A DNA stretch of 64,000 nt from assembly GCA_025267735.1 (NCBI GenBank), contig CM046303.1, forward strand, positions 38,887,380 to 38,951,379, given 5' to 3'. The notes under the pieces were generated by a model. That model was not told where the DNA came from and searched no databases. It saw nothing but the letters and a program-made list of their open reading frames with translations. How positions within the stretch are numbered: position 1 is the stretch's first letter; every line of letters starts with the position of its first letter. The DNA comes from Mactra quadrangularis (taxonomy: Eukaryota; Mollusca; Bivalvia; Venerida; Mactridae). Positions 1 through 11,465 of the stretch are shown in pieces. A program made the position numbers and the translations under genes.

Positions 1-419
1 GTAAACTCCTGCTGTGATATCCGCTCGTTAAAATTGTATTTATATACAAGCGTGTGGTAGATACTAATGCGCAATAATACAAAAAACTTCTCTCCGCGCA
101 CAGTTAGAATGTTGTTTGATTGATGTGTAAAAAAACATTAAATATCATAATTTTAGGTATTTGTTTAAATTACTTTTAATTCAACTTATCTACTTTTGAT
201 AGTACACATATTTTATTTGCTGCACTATTTCTTGATCGCATTGACTCATTGATTTCTATTGCGTTGAAGGTGTTGTTTGTTCTTTTTCAAATTTCGCAGA
301 GCGCTTACATAGAAAGGAATTTTTTGAAAACAATTCCTTTCAAAAAGACATTTTAAACATAAATGGTGATATGGCTATGCCCTTATGAAAACTTTATTTT
401 TCGAAATAAAACTCGTTTT
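1..419. other. AT-rich sequence, no gene recognised
   Basis: No open frame of note and no recognised repeat in this stretch. Confidence 0.5.
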
Positions 420-1390
420 CAGAAATATAAGTCGGTAATCTGGAAAGAAATGAAAATAAATTCGTCCAATTATGCCACATTAATGTTTGACTGATACTGA
501 CCCCATTTTTTAGCCGGCTATAGCGTGGCATTGGTCATAGAGCTCTGTAGGCCTATATGCTAAAGTGATAATACATTTGGAATAATATTCATTAAATATG
601 CTTATATTTATAACATATTGACTCGAATCCTAGTTTCGGCTGGCTATAACCCGACGCATGGGAGTAAAAAAGATGTTGAATATATGGAAAAGATGTTATA
701 GTTATATATTTACTAAAATTGTCGGTACTCGCAGAAAATTCGTTTTTGGCGATATGTTCGTTCGATATGTCAATATTTGATATTTCTTTGATAAAAAGAC
801 TTGAACCCCAGTTACGACAGGTAATTGTAACCAATGCATAGGTCTAAAAGGCTAACAAAGATACACATTTTTCCGATCAATAATGTCTATTCTGGAAAAT
901 TATTCGTTCATTTATGTCAAAATGAGATGAATCACAGTTTCGACTGGCTATAGTGCGGGCCAAGGGTATTGAATCGAACAAAAGCTTCGGAAGCTGAATA
1001 TAAAAACAATTTTGCAAATATTTCTGTCACATTGGCTCTAACCCAAGTTTCGGCTGGCTTCAAGAGCGTAAATGTTCAATTAATAACCATAATACATTGT
1101 TACAAAAAAGTGTACAATCCAACTTTATAGATCGTAATCATGGAAAACTTATTTTTGAAGAGATGTTCGTCCACATAAGTCATTTTTATCAAATTGACAT
1201 GACCTCAGTTTAAACATGACATAGCTCAGCATAAGGGCATCGACCCATGAAGCTGAATACACAAAACTATATTATAGATGTGCCTTTACTGAGATGTAGG
1301 CATGTATTTTGAGAAAGCTCATTTTTTAGAAATGGTCGTCAAAACATGCCAATATTTGATTATATTACAAGGACTAAAACACCAATCACT
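420..1390. repeat. Degenerate satellite block, part 1
   Basis: A landmark resembling CAGTTTCGGCTGGCTATAG followed by GCATGGGCGT or CCAAGGGTAT recurs at about 510, 640, 805, 930, 1040 and 1205. Between landmarks lie variants of ATGGAAAACTCATTTTT, ATGTTCGTCCA and TATTTGATA. Spacing varies (about 110-170 bp), so the array is old and has internal deletions. Seen by eye; the exact consensus needs self-alignment. Confidence 0.7.
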
Positions 1391-2089
1391 GTGTAACATA
1401 ATATAACATAGTCCATATATTATCTACTAAGTTTATTCTACTAAACATATAGGTTACAGCACCCAACACAGCTAGGTATTCCCACATAGTGTTACACACA
1501 GCTGAGTGTCCAGGGACATCCTCTCTGGCTGGTAAAACTAAACTCTCCAACTATCCACCTTGATAGTTGTAATATTGACCTATCTCAACTTGTCCATTGA
1601 GAATTAATAAGGGTGGACTATGTGTACTTGGTTAGTGATATAATATTATATCACACACTGCTAGCTACAGTCCGTCCCTAGGGCATAGACCTATATAATA
1701 TACCAAAAAATATACCAAAATGATACAATAGTGAGGCGCTCTCCCATTATATTGGCCAGTTATCTACTCTGTCAAATAATTATTCTTCCAAATATACTTA
1801 TATGTATTACAAGTCGGCTTAACCCTTAACTGGTCAATCATTTTATCGTGAATGAACCCCTGTCCCTATTCCAGGCAATGACTTCGGTGTTTTAACTGGT
1901 CTTGGTTAACTTCACTTAAGAAAAGTTTTTGATCGCTCCAGCGTTGCCATGGTAACTGGGATCGGGGTTCAAATCACTTATTCTAGGAGAAAATCACTAA
2001 AGGAATAACATTGTCAAGTTGCATATATGTCAGTCAATAAGAAACTAAATAAGAGCATCGTAAAGTAGTCCTAGCGCGTTAAGGTGAAA
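1391..2089. other. Interruption of the satellite, no gene
   Basis: This stretch lacks the satellite landmark and separates the two satellite blocks. It holds weak inverted matches (ACATAGTCCA near 1405, TGGACTATGT near 1615), which may mark an inserted element. No coding frame is recognised. Confidence 0.4.
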
Positions 2090-2760
2090 ATGGTCAATTT
2101 TCGACCATGTCGCAACCAATAAATGGATAAATTCCGGTTTGGACTTACTTTATGTCGGACCAAGGGCGTAGACCCGATAACCTGATTTTTTTTGTAGATA
2201 CGTGTTGGCACTTTCCAACGATATAGATCGGTAATCATGGAAAACTCTTTTTTGGGAAGATTTTCGTCCACATACATGAATGTCTTATCAAATTGACGCA
2301 AATCCTAGTTCTGGCAGGCTTTAGTCTGGCCTTAAGGCGTCGATCCATAAAGCTGTATACACTAAAATGATGATTTTGTTATGCCTTTACCGAAGATGTA
2401 AGTTGGTATTCAGGTAAATTTCATTTTATAGAAATGTTCGTCCAAACATGCCTAAATTTTGACTATACGTGTATTTCTATGAAATGACTTGAACCCCAGC
2501 TACAGCTAGCAATAGCCCAGCCCTGGGACGTTGACACCGTGAAACAGATAATACCAACGTGATAAAATAATTAGGCACTTTCCGCGATATAGGTCAGAAT
2601 CCTGGGAAATAGTTTGGAGATATATTGCACCAGATATGCTAATATGTATAATTTGACTCGAACTCCAGTTTCGACCCCCTACAGCACCGCACATGGGCGT
2701 TACCCAAAAAAACTGAATATACGAAAACGATGTTTTAGTTATACTTAAAGATTGATGTAT
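2090..2760. repeat. Degenerate satellite block, part 2
   Basis: The landmark returns at about 2150, 2305, 2490 and 2665, here spaced 155-185 bp. It is followed by variants of GGGCGTNGACCC, AAGCTGAATATAC and ATGTTCGTCCAAACATG. This spacing gives the best estimate of the original monomer, about 170-180 bp. The block ends near 2750 with an AT-rich tail. Confidence 0.7.
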
Positions 2761-4691
2761 ACATTATATGTTTATTATTATATATTCTTGATATGTATAT
2801 CTTGAAATTATAGCAAATTAATATATTTATTCACGAAATGCGAAATTTGTTGATTTTATGCATAAATCTGCTTTCTATACTCGGGTTCCAATAGGTGAAA
2901 AAATATGAATTTTTCCGTGCCTAGATTTTTCTAGATTTTTTTGTCTGTATACTAGAGGTATAAAACCAGATGGCAGAAGTGGTTTTGTTTATGTTGCAAA
3001 ATTAGTTCTAGGTTAGGCCCATTTTGACCGTAGATTGACTGGCCTATTGACACTCTTTTACTACATTTATTTCTGTAATGTATATACTTGTTAATTGATG
3101 AAAACCCAAGGACGTTTATATGGAAGAAAGCACACATCATTTACCATTGATTCAAAATGTCTTTGTTTAATAATTATAACTCGTTTATCTTGATAATCGT
3201 TTAACGCTTCGATGAAATATTTATCTCTTAATGTTACGTCAGTCTCGTTTGTTAGCCCGAAGGTATATATACGTCGTAGCTTAAACACGCGAAGATTAAC
3301 GACCTGTCATAACGGAAATTCCCGTAAGGCAACGATTAAAGTTACGAAGATTGGCGAAATTTGACGGAAACAAGCGTTATAACAAACGTATTAACTTCAG
3401 TAACGTTAACGTTCGTGAATGAGTAGGAGTATAATTTAAGTGTAAAATCTATTTGGAAGTTTTAAATAATTATGTGAATTTTAATTCTTATTAAAATGAT
3501 CTTTAGTATAAAGGACAGGTAAGAAATAAATATATTTATATTTTATAAACATGATACAACGTATATTGAGTTGTTTTAGAGTTAGTTATATGTTACTAAT
3601 AATGAATGACATGTCTGTCAGATATTGACACCGGTATAACATACATGTAATGTATATTAGCACTAGAAATGATATTGTTTACCTAACATCATTTTATAAT
3701 TGAATCTTTTATCAACAATCAGAAAATAATCAATTATGTTAATTTTATCATTGAAGACCACTATGATAGTATTGCTCACTGTTCAGATTTTTAGTGTCTT
3801 AACTAAAAAGGCTTGACTAGGGTCAATGAGTCATGGTTATTGTGAACCTTCATGAAATACATGAATTATTTCGTTTACTATACTCGGCTATGCAAATTTA
3901 ATGAAATAATGTTAGACATATTGATACCAAAATGTCATATATACCAAAAATATCTTATTGAAGAAGGCGTAGATGTATGCCAAAAAGGAGCCCCTAAAGT
4001 GACATTTTGATTTTTTTTCATTTTTACAGTAATTTCTTTTAAACGTAATCTTATTCCGTTTTTTTTCTTCGAAACAATTAAATAATAAGTCGTTATCTAA
4101 CAAATCTAAAATTTATAGATATATAGTTCTATAAATTTTCAATGGTTGTTTTGTACGGCGCTCGTCTCACAAAACTGGCATTTTTAGACACTTTCTTTTA
4201 CCTATGTAAATTTAATTAAGAATGTAATATTTAGATATCTCGCTCAGCACAAAACGGTCGGAACTCAATATAAGAAAAGAGTTAGTTACGTCCGTTTTGC
4301 GCTAAACCCAAAATCTGTTCAAATTAGAACTTCTACAGTATTTACATGTCACAAATATTACCTAGAAGTCAGCAAAGAGTTCTCTATCGTATATTAGGTA
4401 ATATATACATCAAATAAATACATACTGCATTTACTGTCCAGCCATATTTCATAAAACAATGTGTCATCGTGTTTTTAAATGTGATTCATTATCACACAAA
4501 CTAATTAAAACATCACTTCAGGCGTTTTATCTTTAAACAGGATTCACCGACACAATGAGTCAGTTTTTAAAATGTTTTATAGCCTCATGTACCTGTTAAA
4601 ATTAATGTATTGTTTTATTTATAAAGTTACCATTTATGATAAGCACTAACGATACTTACGCATTACTAGTCAGCAATAAACATCTAATTCT
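2761..4691. other. AT-rich sequence, no gene recognised
   Basis: Short open frames occur on both strands but none resembles a known protein or is framed by convincing splice sites. No tandem or inverted repeat stands out. Confidence 0.45.
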
Positions 4692-5095
4692 AGGACAGAA
4701 CAGAACAGAACAGAACAGAACATACTTTTTATTTAACCCAGGTTATTTACAAAACATCATAATAATCATGTTAATAGAATACAGAAAATGAAAAATCGTC
4801 AGACAAATTACTCATGGTACATCTTGGTCAGTTATTTTTGAAAAATAATATTAGAACTTGACAAAAATTTGCAGATTAGTTAGTGTTATATGAAATTAAT
4901 GTTTTATGCAACTCTGCAATTTGATAGTTGCTAATGTTAGTAATGTTAAAATGTAGCGGTTTGAATTTTTGTCTAGTGCTTGAAAAATAAGGACACTCCA
5001 ACAAATAATGTAATTAGATAGAGTTAAGTGAGCAAAGTGACGCATGAAATGGTATTTTAAATGTCGCCCATTTTACCAATGAGTTTGTTCTTAAT
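4692..5095 (-). mobile_element. 3' end of a LINE (non-LTR retrotransposon)
   Basis: Read on the minus strand, about 5010 to 4875 translates as HYLLECPYFSSTRQKF followed by more residues and a stop. This matches the C-terminal His/Cys (H-x4-C) segment of LINE reverse-transcriptase proteins and resembles HFVIVCPFYRNLRQE in the LINE at 51-57 kb. The element ends with AAATAAAAAGTATG and four GTTCT pentamers (plus-strand GAACA repeats at 4693-4720). The 51-57 kb LINE ends the same way, so the two are probably one clade. It is 5'-truncated; a precise 5' boundary is not visible. Confidence 0.7.
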
Positions 5096-5328
5096 GTAGT
5101 CTACACTGAACAAAAGTTCTAACCGATCACTTTTCAAATTTTGACTATTTCATAACGGGCCAATGGATCCTTATTAAATCTTACAGAGGTGATTTTTGTG
5201 TCATTTTCTACCAATTTGTGGGAAAAAATAATTTGATACGGTCCGATGCACTCAATCGTCACACAGGGTGTGGTTTACACATTTTGACACGAAATGCTCG
5301 TGCAGCGAGTGATAAGTATAGGATAGAG

Positions 5329-5418
5329 CATGAGTAGCAGTTTGATATGGGATTTATCAACGAGCGAAGCGAGTTGATAAATCTCATATCAAACTGCAAC
5401 GAGTACTCTATCCGACTT
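5329..5418. repeat. Long near-perfect hairpin
   Basis: GGATAGAGCATGAGTAGCAG runs into GTTTGATATGGGATTTATCA, then an ACGAGCGAAGCGAGT turn, then the inverted copy TGATAAATCTCATATCAAAC and TACTCTATCC. Arms of about 40 bp with few mismatches surround the palindromic core GCGAAGCGAG. It is likely the relic of a foldback/MITE element; no target duplication was identified. Confidence 0.75.
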
Positions 5419-6378
5419 AGACAACGGGTAGGAAATTACATGTTTATAATGTCCATTTTCATTAATTTTGTCACGTATTTATACTACTGTCACCTTAAAG
5501 CCATATAAAACGCAGAGAAATATGGTTGGCCTTAATCTAAAGCGTACGATATTTGTGTCGTGAATTTCGTGCGAAAGCTTATTAAAACTCATGAACAACA
5601 ATTAGATTGTGTTATTCATATAAATATTTGTGCCCATGTACATATCGGCAGTTTAACAATGAATAAAAGATCATTTTTGATAAATAATCACAGTGGTGAG
5701 TCGTCTTAGGAATAATTCTTTATCGCAGAACTAAAGAATGTTTTGGCTAACCAAGAGTGTTATTAGGCTGTAAGTACATATTATTGTTTTACGAATTTCA
5801 TCATTTTCTGCATTGTTATACCTTCTAAACATGCGAATATTAAATTTAGACAATATTTCTCATATATAGTCGGTTTAATATGTAATAAGGGAGTGGATAG
5901 ATGTGAATTGCATTGTGTTACATAATACTGGTAGTTCTATTATGCGGTGGAGCTTTGAATCAACCCCTACCAATATTTTTTTCACCTGCTTAAAACCATC
6001 AAGACGATTGTCGTGAACAAAAATGGTAGAAAATCTCAATTACATTGTTAAATACATTATGTTTTATAAACATTTGTGCATGATGACGCCTAAACATTTG
6101 TTTTGTTGAAAGTATGAACTATCCAAAATACAATTGATCGAAAAGCTTTTTGTCTTAAATATAGATCTTGGTTTTCTTTAAAATAACATAACATGTTGAA
6201 TTAACTTGATCGGATGAATTCAATAAAATCATTCGTTTGCAGTAGTTTTTGACTTATAAAAAATGCGCTTCCTTGTCTCCCGGTAATAAGCAATAAAGAC
6301 AGTTAATTTCTCAAAACTTCGGTTAGCTTTCAAATAGATTTGTCCGGTTCCCAGTCGTACTTTGACAGGTAAAAGAAC
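5419..6378. other. AT-rich sequence, no gene recognised
   Basis: No supported coding region, RNA gene or repeat was found. Confidence 0.4.
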
Positions 6379-6785
6379 GTCAGGCAAAGCATGATAATGG
6401 CCGCGCCCTATTAATGAATTAGGTATTGGATAATAAGGTTTTTATATGAACATTTCTCACTACACGGGCTTAAATCTAAAGATCATTGTACAAGGATACC
6501 TTTTTTAGTAGTTCGGTTACATTTATGATAAATAAATTTCCCGAAATTCTAACGAGACTATTTCACGTCTGAATTGTGTTCACTTCGAGACATGGTTTTT
6601 GCTTAATTGTTCGCTAAGTATACGAGCAATCAGTAAATCGAGTTTGAATTTCTTATATAGTACCGAATTCCTACTAAAGTTACTATTGTCAGCCAGCAAA
6701 TGATCATGCAGATAAAGAAAACGTATACGATATTTTTGTTATCTGAATAAAAACTGAGTGCAGCCATGATCGTGCTTTGCCTGAC
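6379..6785. mobile_element. Candidate MITE with ~23-bp inverted ends
   Basis: GTCAGGCAAAGCATGATAAT at 6379 is mirrored by GCCATGATCGTGCTTTGCCT ending at 6785, sharing GTCAGGCAAAGCAYGATMATGGC. The 407-bp interval is AT-rich and non-coding. No target duplication could be fixed, so the superfamily is unknown. Confidence 0.55.
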
Positions 6786-7412
6786 CTGATAACGATAGGG
6801 GCAGGTAATCCAGACTAAATATAGATAAGCTTATTGAAGCATTTCAGTTAATTGTATAAAACTGATTATGGGGCGGATCTAGACTTTTAACAAGGGGTTG
6901 TACTATTTAATGACTTACACTTGTCAACAAATACGATCATAATTAGACTTTTCCAATGTTCGTGGCCGCTTGTATACGAACTATAACATTTCATTTTGTT
7001 CTTAGTGTGCACCCCACTTAAAAAAAAGTCTGGATCCACCCCATACTTTCAGTCAATGTTTTCTCGAGTTTAACGCACGGAGAAAACGATCTGATAATAT
7101 CAAACACTTTACCGTGTGTTATGGGATTTATCAAACACTTTTTAAGCAATTTGATTGGCTGAGAGGGGGTCACCGTTGTCTAAGTATTAAATTTCACTTT
7201 GCATGAATCCTTGTTAACTTTATAAGTGTAGATAGATGTTCTATGAAAACAAATGGTTCATGTTTAAACCACTGGCACTGGAGTCCTTACATTCAATAAA
7301 ATATTCATACTAATGATTAAAAATAACATTGTTGAAAAAAACGCTATAAAACGTTTTTTTATAACTACCGCTTTTGAGTCGTCACACATCTTATTATAAT
7401 GTATATATCTAT

Positions 7413-8338
7413 ATGGTATTGAACCGTTTTAGAAGTGATCCACGGTCAAACTGACTTTTTACATTTTGGGAAATGACTGGACATTAAACCGGTTGTAATT
7501 GAAAGCTGACACATATTTTTACAAAATTGGAAAGTATCAACTTTATATCTTATATAATTATCATAGAATAAAGCGTTATTTCAGTAATTTTATTTTTCAG
7601 CGATTGAGAGACACTGCTGACTTCCGGTATAATTTACAGTGATGTAACATGCGTTCTGATTGGTCTAAAAACTCCGCGAAACTTTTCCCGTAATCTGTCT
7701 CAGTAACGATGCGATTGGTCTTTTAGTGTCTTATTTACACGGACATTTTATTAGTTACACGATTGATGTATTGACGGCCAAACGATAACGCGAGTTGAAG
7801 AGAAATTGCCTGTGTAATGTATTAGCGTTTAGATCTTGGTTTTGTAAACACGCCATTTCTGTAGTGTACTAAAGTGCTACTCTGCGTTGTATTTTATTTC
7901 TTCATAAATGTATTTCAATATTTGTCAGTGCCAGTGCCTGCCTGACCACAAATCAAAATTTAATGTCCCCATGCAGCGGCACTAAGAGTCGCAGATTGAT
8001 CAAAATTCAGCATGACGCTTTGTTGATGTTTGCACTGGCTTCGTTTCATTGACAGATTACGGGAAAAGTTTCGCGGAGTTTTAGACCAATCAGAACGCAT
8101 GTTTCAAAACTGTAAATTATACCGGAAGTCAGCAGTGTCTCTCAATCGCTGAAAAGTGAAATTACTGAAATAACGCTTAATTCTATGATAATTATATAAG
8201 ATATGAAGTTGATACTTACCAGTTATGTAAAAATATGTGCCAGCTTTAAATCAGAACCGGTTTTTATGTCGAGTAATTTTCCGAAGTATGAAAAATTCAG
8301 TTCGACTGTGGATCACTCCGAAAACGGTTCAATACCAT
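7413..8338. repeat. Internal inverted repeat, ~290-bp arms
   Basis: Left arm 7413-7699 is the inverse of 8051-8338. For example, TGAGAGACACTGCTGACTTC near 7605 pairs with GAAGTCAGCAGTGTCTCTCA near 8130, and CTCCGCGAAACTTTTCCCGT near 7675 with ACGGGAAAAGTTTCGCGGAG near 8058. The spacer is about 350 bp. The same structure lies at about 26213-27138 in the short copy, so it predates their divergence. It is either a foldback element captured by the hAT unit or its subterminal structure. Confidence 0.8.
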
Positions 8339-8871
8339 GTGTATATTATAATTAGCTGTGGCACGACTCTAAAGCGATAGTCAAACAGAAATCTTTTTTC
8401 GGCGTAGCTGTCTAAGCTGGATTTTGACCTACATTTCTGTATAATGACGTCTTGTCTGGGATTTCGGAAATCCGCCGTTCTATTGGATGATTTTATAAGC
8501 ACTGAAAATGACGTACGGGGGAAACACAGAAAATCCCCTCTTCGATTGGATGGCCCTGACACGCGCGAAAAAATAAAGGCCACACTATTGTAATGCAGTG
8601 TTTTACGAAATTTTGCTTCGTTCGTAGAATATTTTTTTGGGTAGACTTCTATTGCTTTCCAAAGTGTTTTTTCATATTGTAACAATAAAAAGTTACGTGT
8701 CAAACACAATATTTTATGGGTAAAATGAATTACGTCTCCAGATGTGAACCGGTTTCTCGTAAAAAGTCTGACATATTACCCAATAATTATTAAGTTAGCC
8801 TCACTACGTTCAGTTTCCGGGGTTTACACTTTGAGAGTCACAGCTCCACATATACTTATTAATCTGCAGAG

Positions 8872-9150
8872 TTATTGGTACGTAACTTTTAAGGTTCTGG
8901 AACAATCTCTCATACAGAGTTGTCGATCCTTACAGTGATCTCTATCTCTGTTAACGTCTCGAAAGTAGTCCCGAACACGTGATCGTTTAAAACGATCATG
9001 TGACAATTTTTGAATTTTTTCCATCACGACAGACAAACTAACTGACAGATCACCTTTCTTGTCTTGTAGATGTTCAAAGGCTTGTCGTTGACAGTCCCTT
9101 AGCACTAAATTTTTGTCATAATTTTTAGCAATATCATCTATTGTTGACAT
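8872..9150 (-). pseudogene. Possible captured helicase N-terminal fragment
   Basis: An open frame of 92 codons begins MSTIDDIAKNYDKN and contains LRDCQRQAFEHLQDKKGD followed by LSVSLSV. The layout (L-R-x2-Q-x2-A then D-hydrophobic-VSL) resembles the Q motif and Walker A approach of RecQ-like helicases. The expected GxGKS is not in this frame; the +1 frame reads RDGKNS there, which would fit a frameshift. The fragment lies inside the 4.2-kb hAT-like element and is absent from its short copy, so gene capture is a reasonable inference. An unrelated chance frame remains possible. Confidence 0.3.
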
Positions 9151-9440
9151 TTTAAGCGGATGAGTAAAAGAGCCAAATTACTCAGAATAGACAGACATTT
9201 CACAAGAAAATAGTTCTTGTAAATATAACTCTTTAAAAATTGGATTTCGCCTGTAATAAAATTCTATTTCGCGTAAAACTTTAACATAATATATATAAAA
9301 GACGAATTACGCTTTCGATACAAAATCTAAATTATATTACCATTTTACAAGAATCTTGTAAAACCTGAGACGTTTACAGAGATATAGATCACTGTAAGGA
9401 TCGACAACTCTGTATGAGAGATTGGTTCTGGAACTGTAAC
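8896..9440. repeat. Inverted repeat, ~70-bp arms
   Basis: CATACAGAGTTGTCGATCCT near 8910 is inverted as AGGATCGACAACTCTGTATG near 9396. The match continues through TTACAGTGATC and CTCTGTTAACGTCTC to about 8965 / 9370, and outward to GGTTCTGGAAC. The pair encloses the upstream end of the helicase-like frame. A third partial copy (CAGTTCCAGAACCTTAAG) occurs near 10868. Confidence 0.75.
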
Positions 9441-10867
9441 TAACTTCGGTAAACTTCGACACTCGATACAATCCTGGTTTTTTCCCGATTACCTATCTTC
9501 GTCAAGTTTCGAAATTGCTATTTTTAGAAATTTTCACCACGTGACGTGGGTTTTTCCAGAAGTCATAGGGTAACGCATTTTCCGAAAATGGCGAAACCAG
9601 ACGCTCTACAGCGTGATCGCAGTTAGTTATCGTAAAAATAATGGCTTATCGACATAAAAACAATGAAAAGCCGTAGTGGATCATAACTTTTGCGTTGATT
9701 CTGTTTGTACAGGTGTAAAATACATTTTTTTTCATCTTTTTTTACGATGTAAATTGGGTATGACTGAAACACGAAATGGAGATTTTGAGGCGAAATGTAC
9801 GAAATGGAGAATTTGGGGCAAAATGGGGTTTTGATTGTTTAATCTTTTTTGTGTACTGAAAATGAACAAAGGTAAAATAAACTACACAAATATCGATAAA
9901 CTGGAAAGAATGTTTAACTTATATTGATTTATTGCCGAATTCCCACAAATAATCGTACCAAAGTCAGCATATAAAGACAAAATCGTTGCACATTTTCTGT
10001 TTTTAATATCATCATATTCTAATTATAAAAAAACAATACAATAAACAGCATAATTTGAAAGCTAAGGCACATAATATGCCAACATTACTAACTCTAGTGT
10101 CCAACTGTTCGTGCAAAAAACGACAACAGCAGAAAACATAGCTGGTACAAGTTTAATCCCCAAATAGTCCCCTCAAGCTTGCCAAAAAGCATTGGAGAGA
10201 AGGTTTTTATATGATAATGCAGAGTTTAACATACATTTTCCATCTCAAATACCAATTTTAGATGATATATTTGTATAAAGTAGTAGTATTTGTAATTGAC
10301 CATTTTGACGTTATTTTTCTCTATAAAATCTCTTGCAGTTTCAGTACAGTAATCTCATACAAATTCTTATAAAAAATTTAAGAAACGGTAAAATTTCTTA
10401 AACTTTTCATTATATGGGCAGTTAATACTGCAGAAAAATTTAAAACTAGTTGCATGTGTCTAACTAACTTCTAACTTGAGATATTTGCTTTTAAAGATAG
10501 GGTAATTTTTTTAACATTCTCAAAAACTCGGATTTTTGCTTGGGGGTACATGTATGCAAATCTCTGTATTTTTATATATATTTGTCCAAAGTGTAACCTG
10601 GTTGCTCTGATTTGTCATTACATGACTGTATAACAAGAAAATGGATTAAAACTTGGAAATAAAACAGCAGAATTTGAAAAAAAAGTTCTTTCACTTTTTG
10701 TCCCAGAAAAATTTACGGTCTTTCTGAAAATCAAGGGTCACGTTATAAAAATGCACATAACTGAATTTACAAACGGTAAATTTCTTTAAAATTTCAGCAT
10801 TCAATGTCTTTAATAGTATAGATTCAAGAAACAATATCAGTATAAGAATTGTGGAAGGTCACCATTA

Positions 10868-11335
10868 CAGTTCCAGAACCTTAAGAATAAATTCATAATT
10901 TTTGTTTTGTAGCATTAATGAATAGGTTTTCACAATGCAATTTCAAAAATCTTCTTGTCTGAAACTACAAGGCCTAGAGCTTTCATATTTGGTATATAAC
11001 ATCATCTAGAGGTCCTCCATCACAGTTGTTCAAATTATGCCCCTGGGTCAAAATTGACCCCACCCCATGAATCACAATATTACATTGAATTATATAAGGA
11101 AAAGTTCAAACAACATCTTCTCTTGAACCGCTTATGATAATTTGCCCTAACTCAACAGGAATCGTCCGTGGGTGGTTCCCTACCAAAATTGTTCAAATAG
11201 GTCTGATTGGTTGGATAAGTTGGTCACTGGGTCAAAAAATAGGTTTTAACATTAGTGGTCCTCTGTAAATGGCTCTTCTGTGACCTTTGACCTTTTCCTC
11301 AGGTGAGCACCCAGGGCCCTTTGGGCCCTCTTGTT
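10868..11335 (-). repeat. Dispersed repeat ending in a GC hairpin and AACAAGAG
   Basis: Read on the minus strand it begins AACAAGAG, then the perfect hairpin GGGCCCAAAGGGCCC (11314-11328), then TGGGTGCTCACCTGAGG and a non-coding body containing AAGGTCAAAGGTCA. The AACAAGAG-plus-hairpin terminus is shared with the repeats at 33980, 52209, 59262 and 60296. This suggests one class of rolling-circle (Helentron/HINE-like) repeat. The other boundary is approximate. Confidence 0.5.
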
Positions 11336-11465
11336 TTTAAATCGACGCCGTTTGTCTTTTTTAAAGACATTTCTTGTTTCTACGTTTCTTCACCAATGTT
11401 ATTTTTAATCATAAATATATAAATAGTTTATCTAATATAAGGACTCCAGTGCCAGTGGTTTAAAC

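Larger units (their letters stand above)
7270..11457. mobile_element. 4.2-kb hAT-like DNA transposon
   Basis: The ends are inverted: CACTGGCACTGGAGTCCTTA at 7270 and TAAGGACTCCAGTGCCAGTG ending at 11457. They are flanked by a perfect 8-bp direct repeat, GTTTAAAC, at 7262-7269 and 11458-11465, as expected for hAT. A second copy at 26071-27264 has the same ends and its own 8-bp duplication, and lacks exactly 8387-11380. No hAT transposase is recognisable, so it is non-autonomous. Internally it holds a ~290-bp-arm inverted repeat (7413-8338), a second inverted repeat (8896-9440), a possible helicase fragment (8872-9150, minus) and an AACAAGAG-type repeat end near 11335. Confidence 0.85.

Noticed and set aside
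8329..8709. 126-codon minus-strand frame as a hAT transposase
   Set aside because: No BED finger, RW or hATC-like motif; it spans the internal inverted repeat edge and is interrupted in the short copy.
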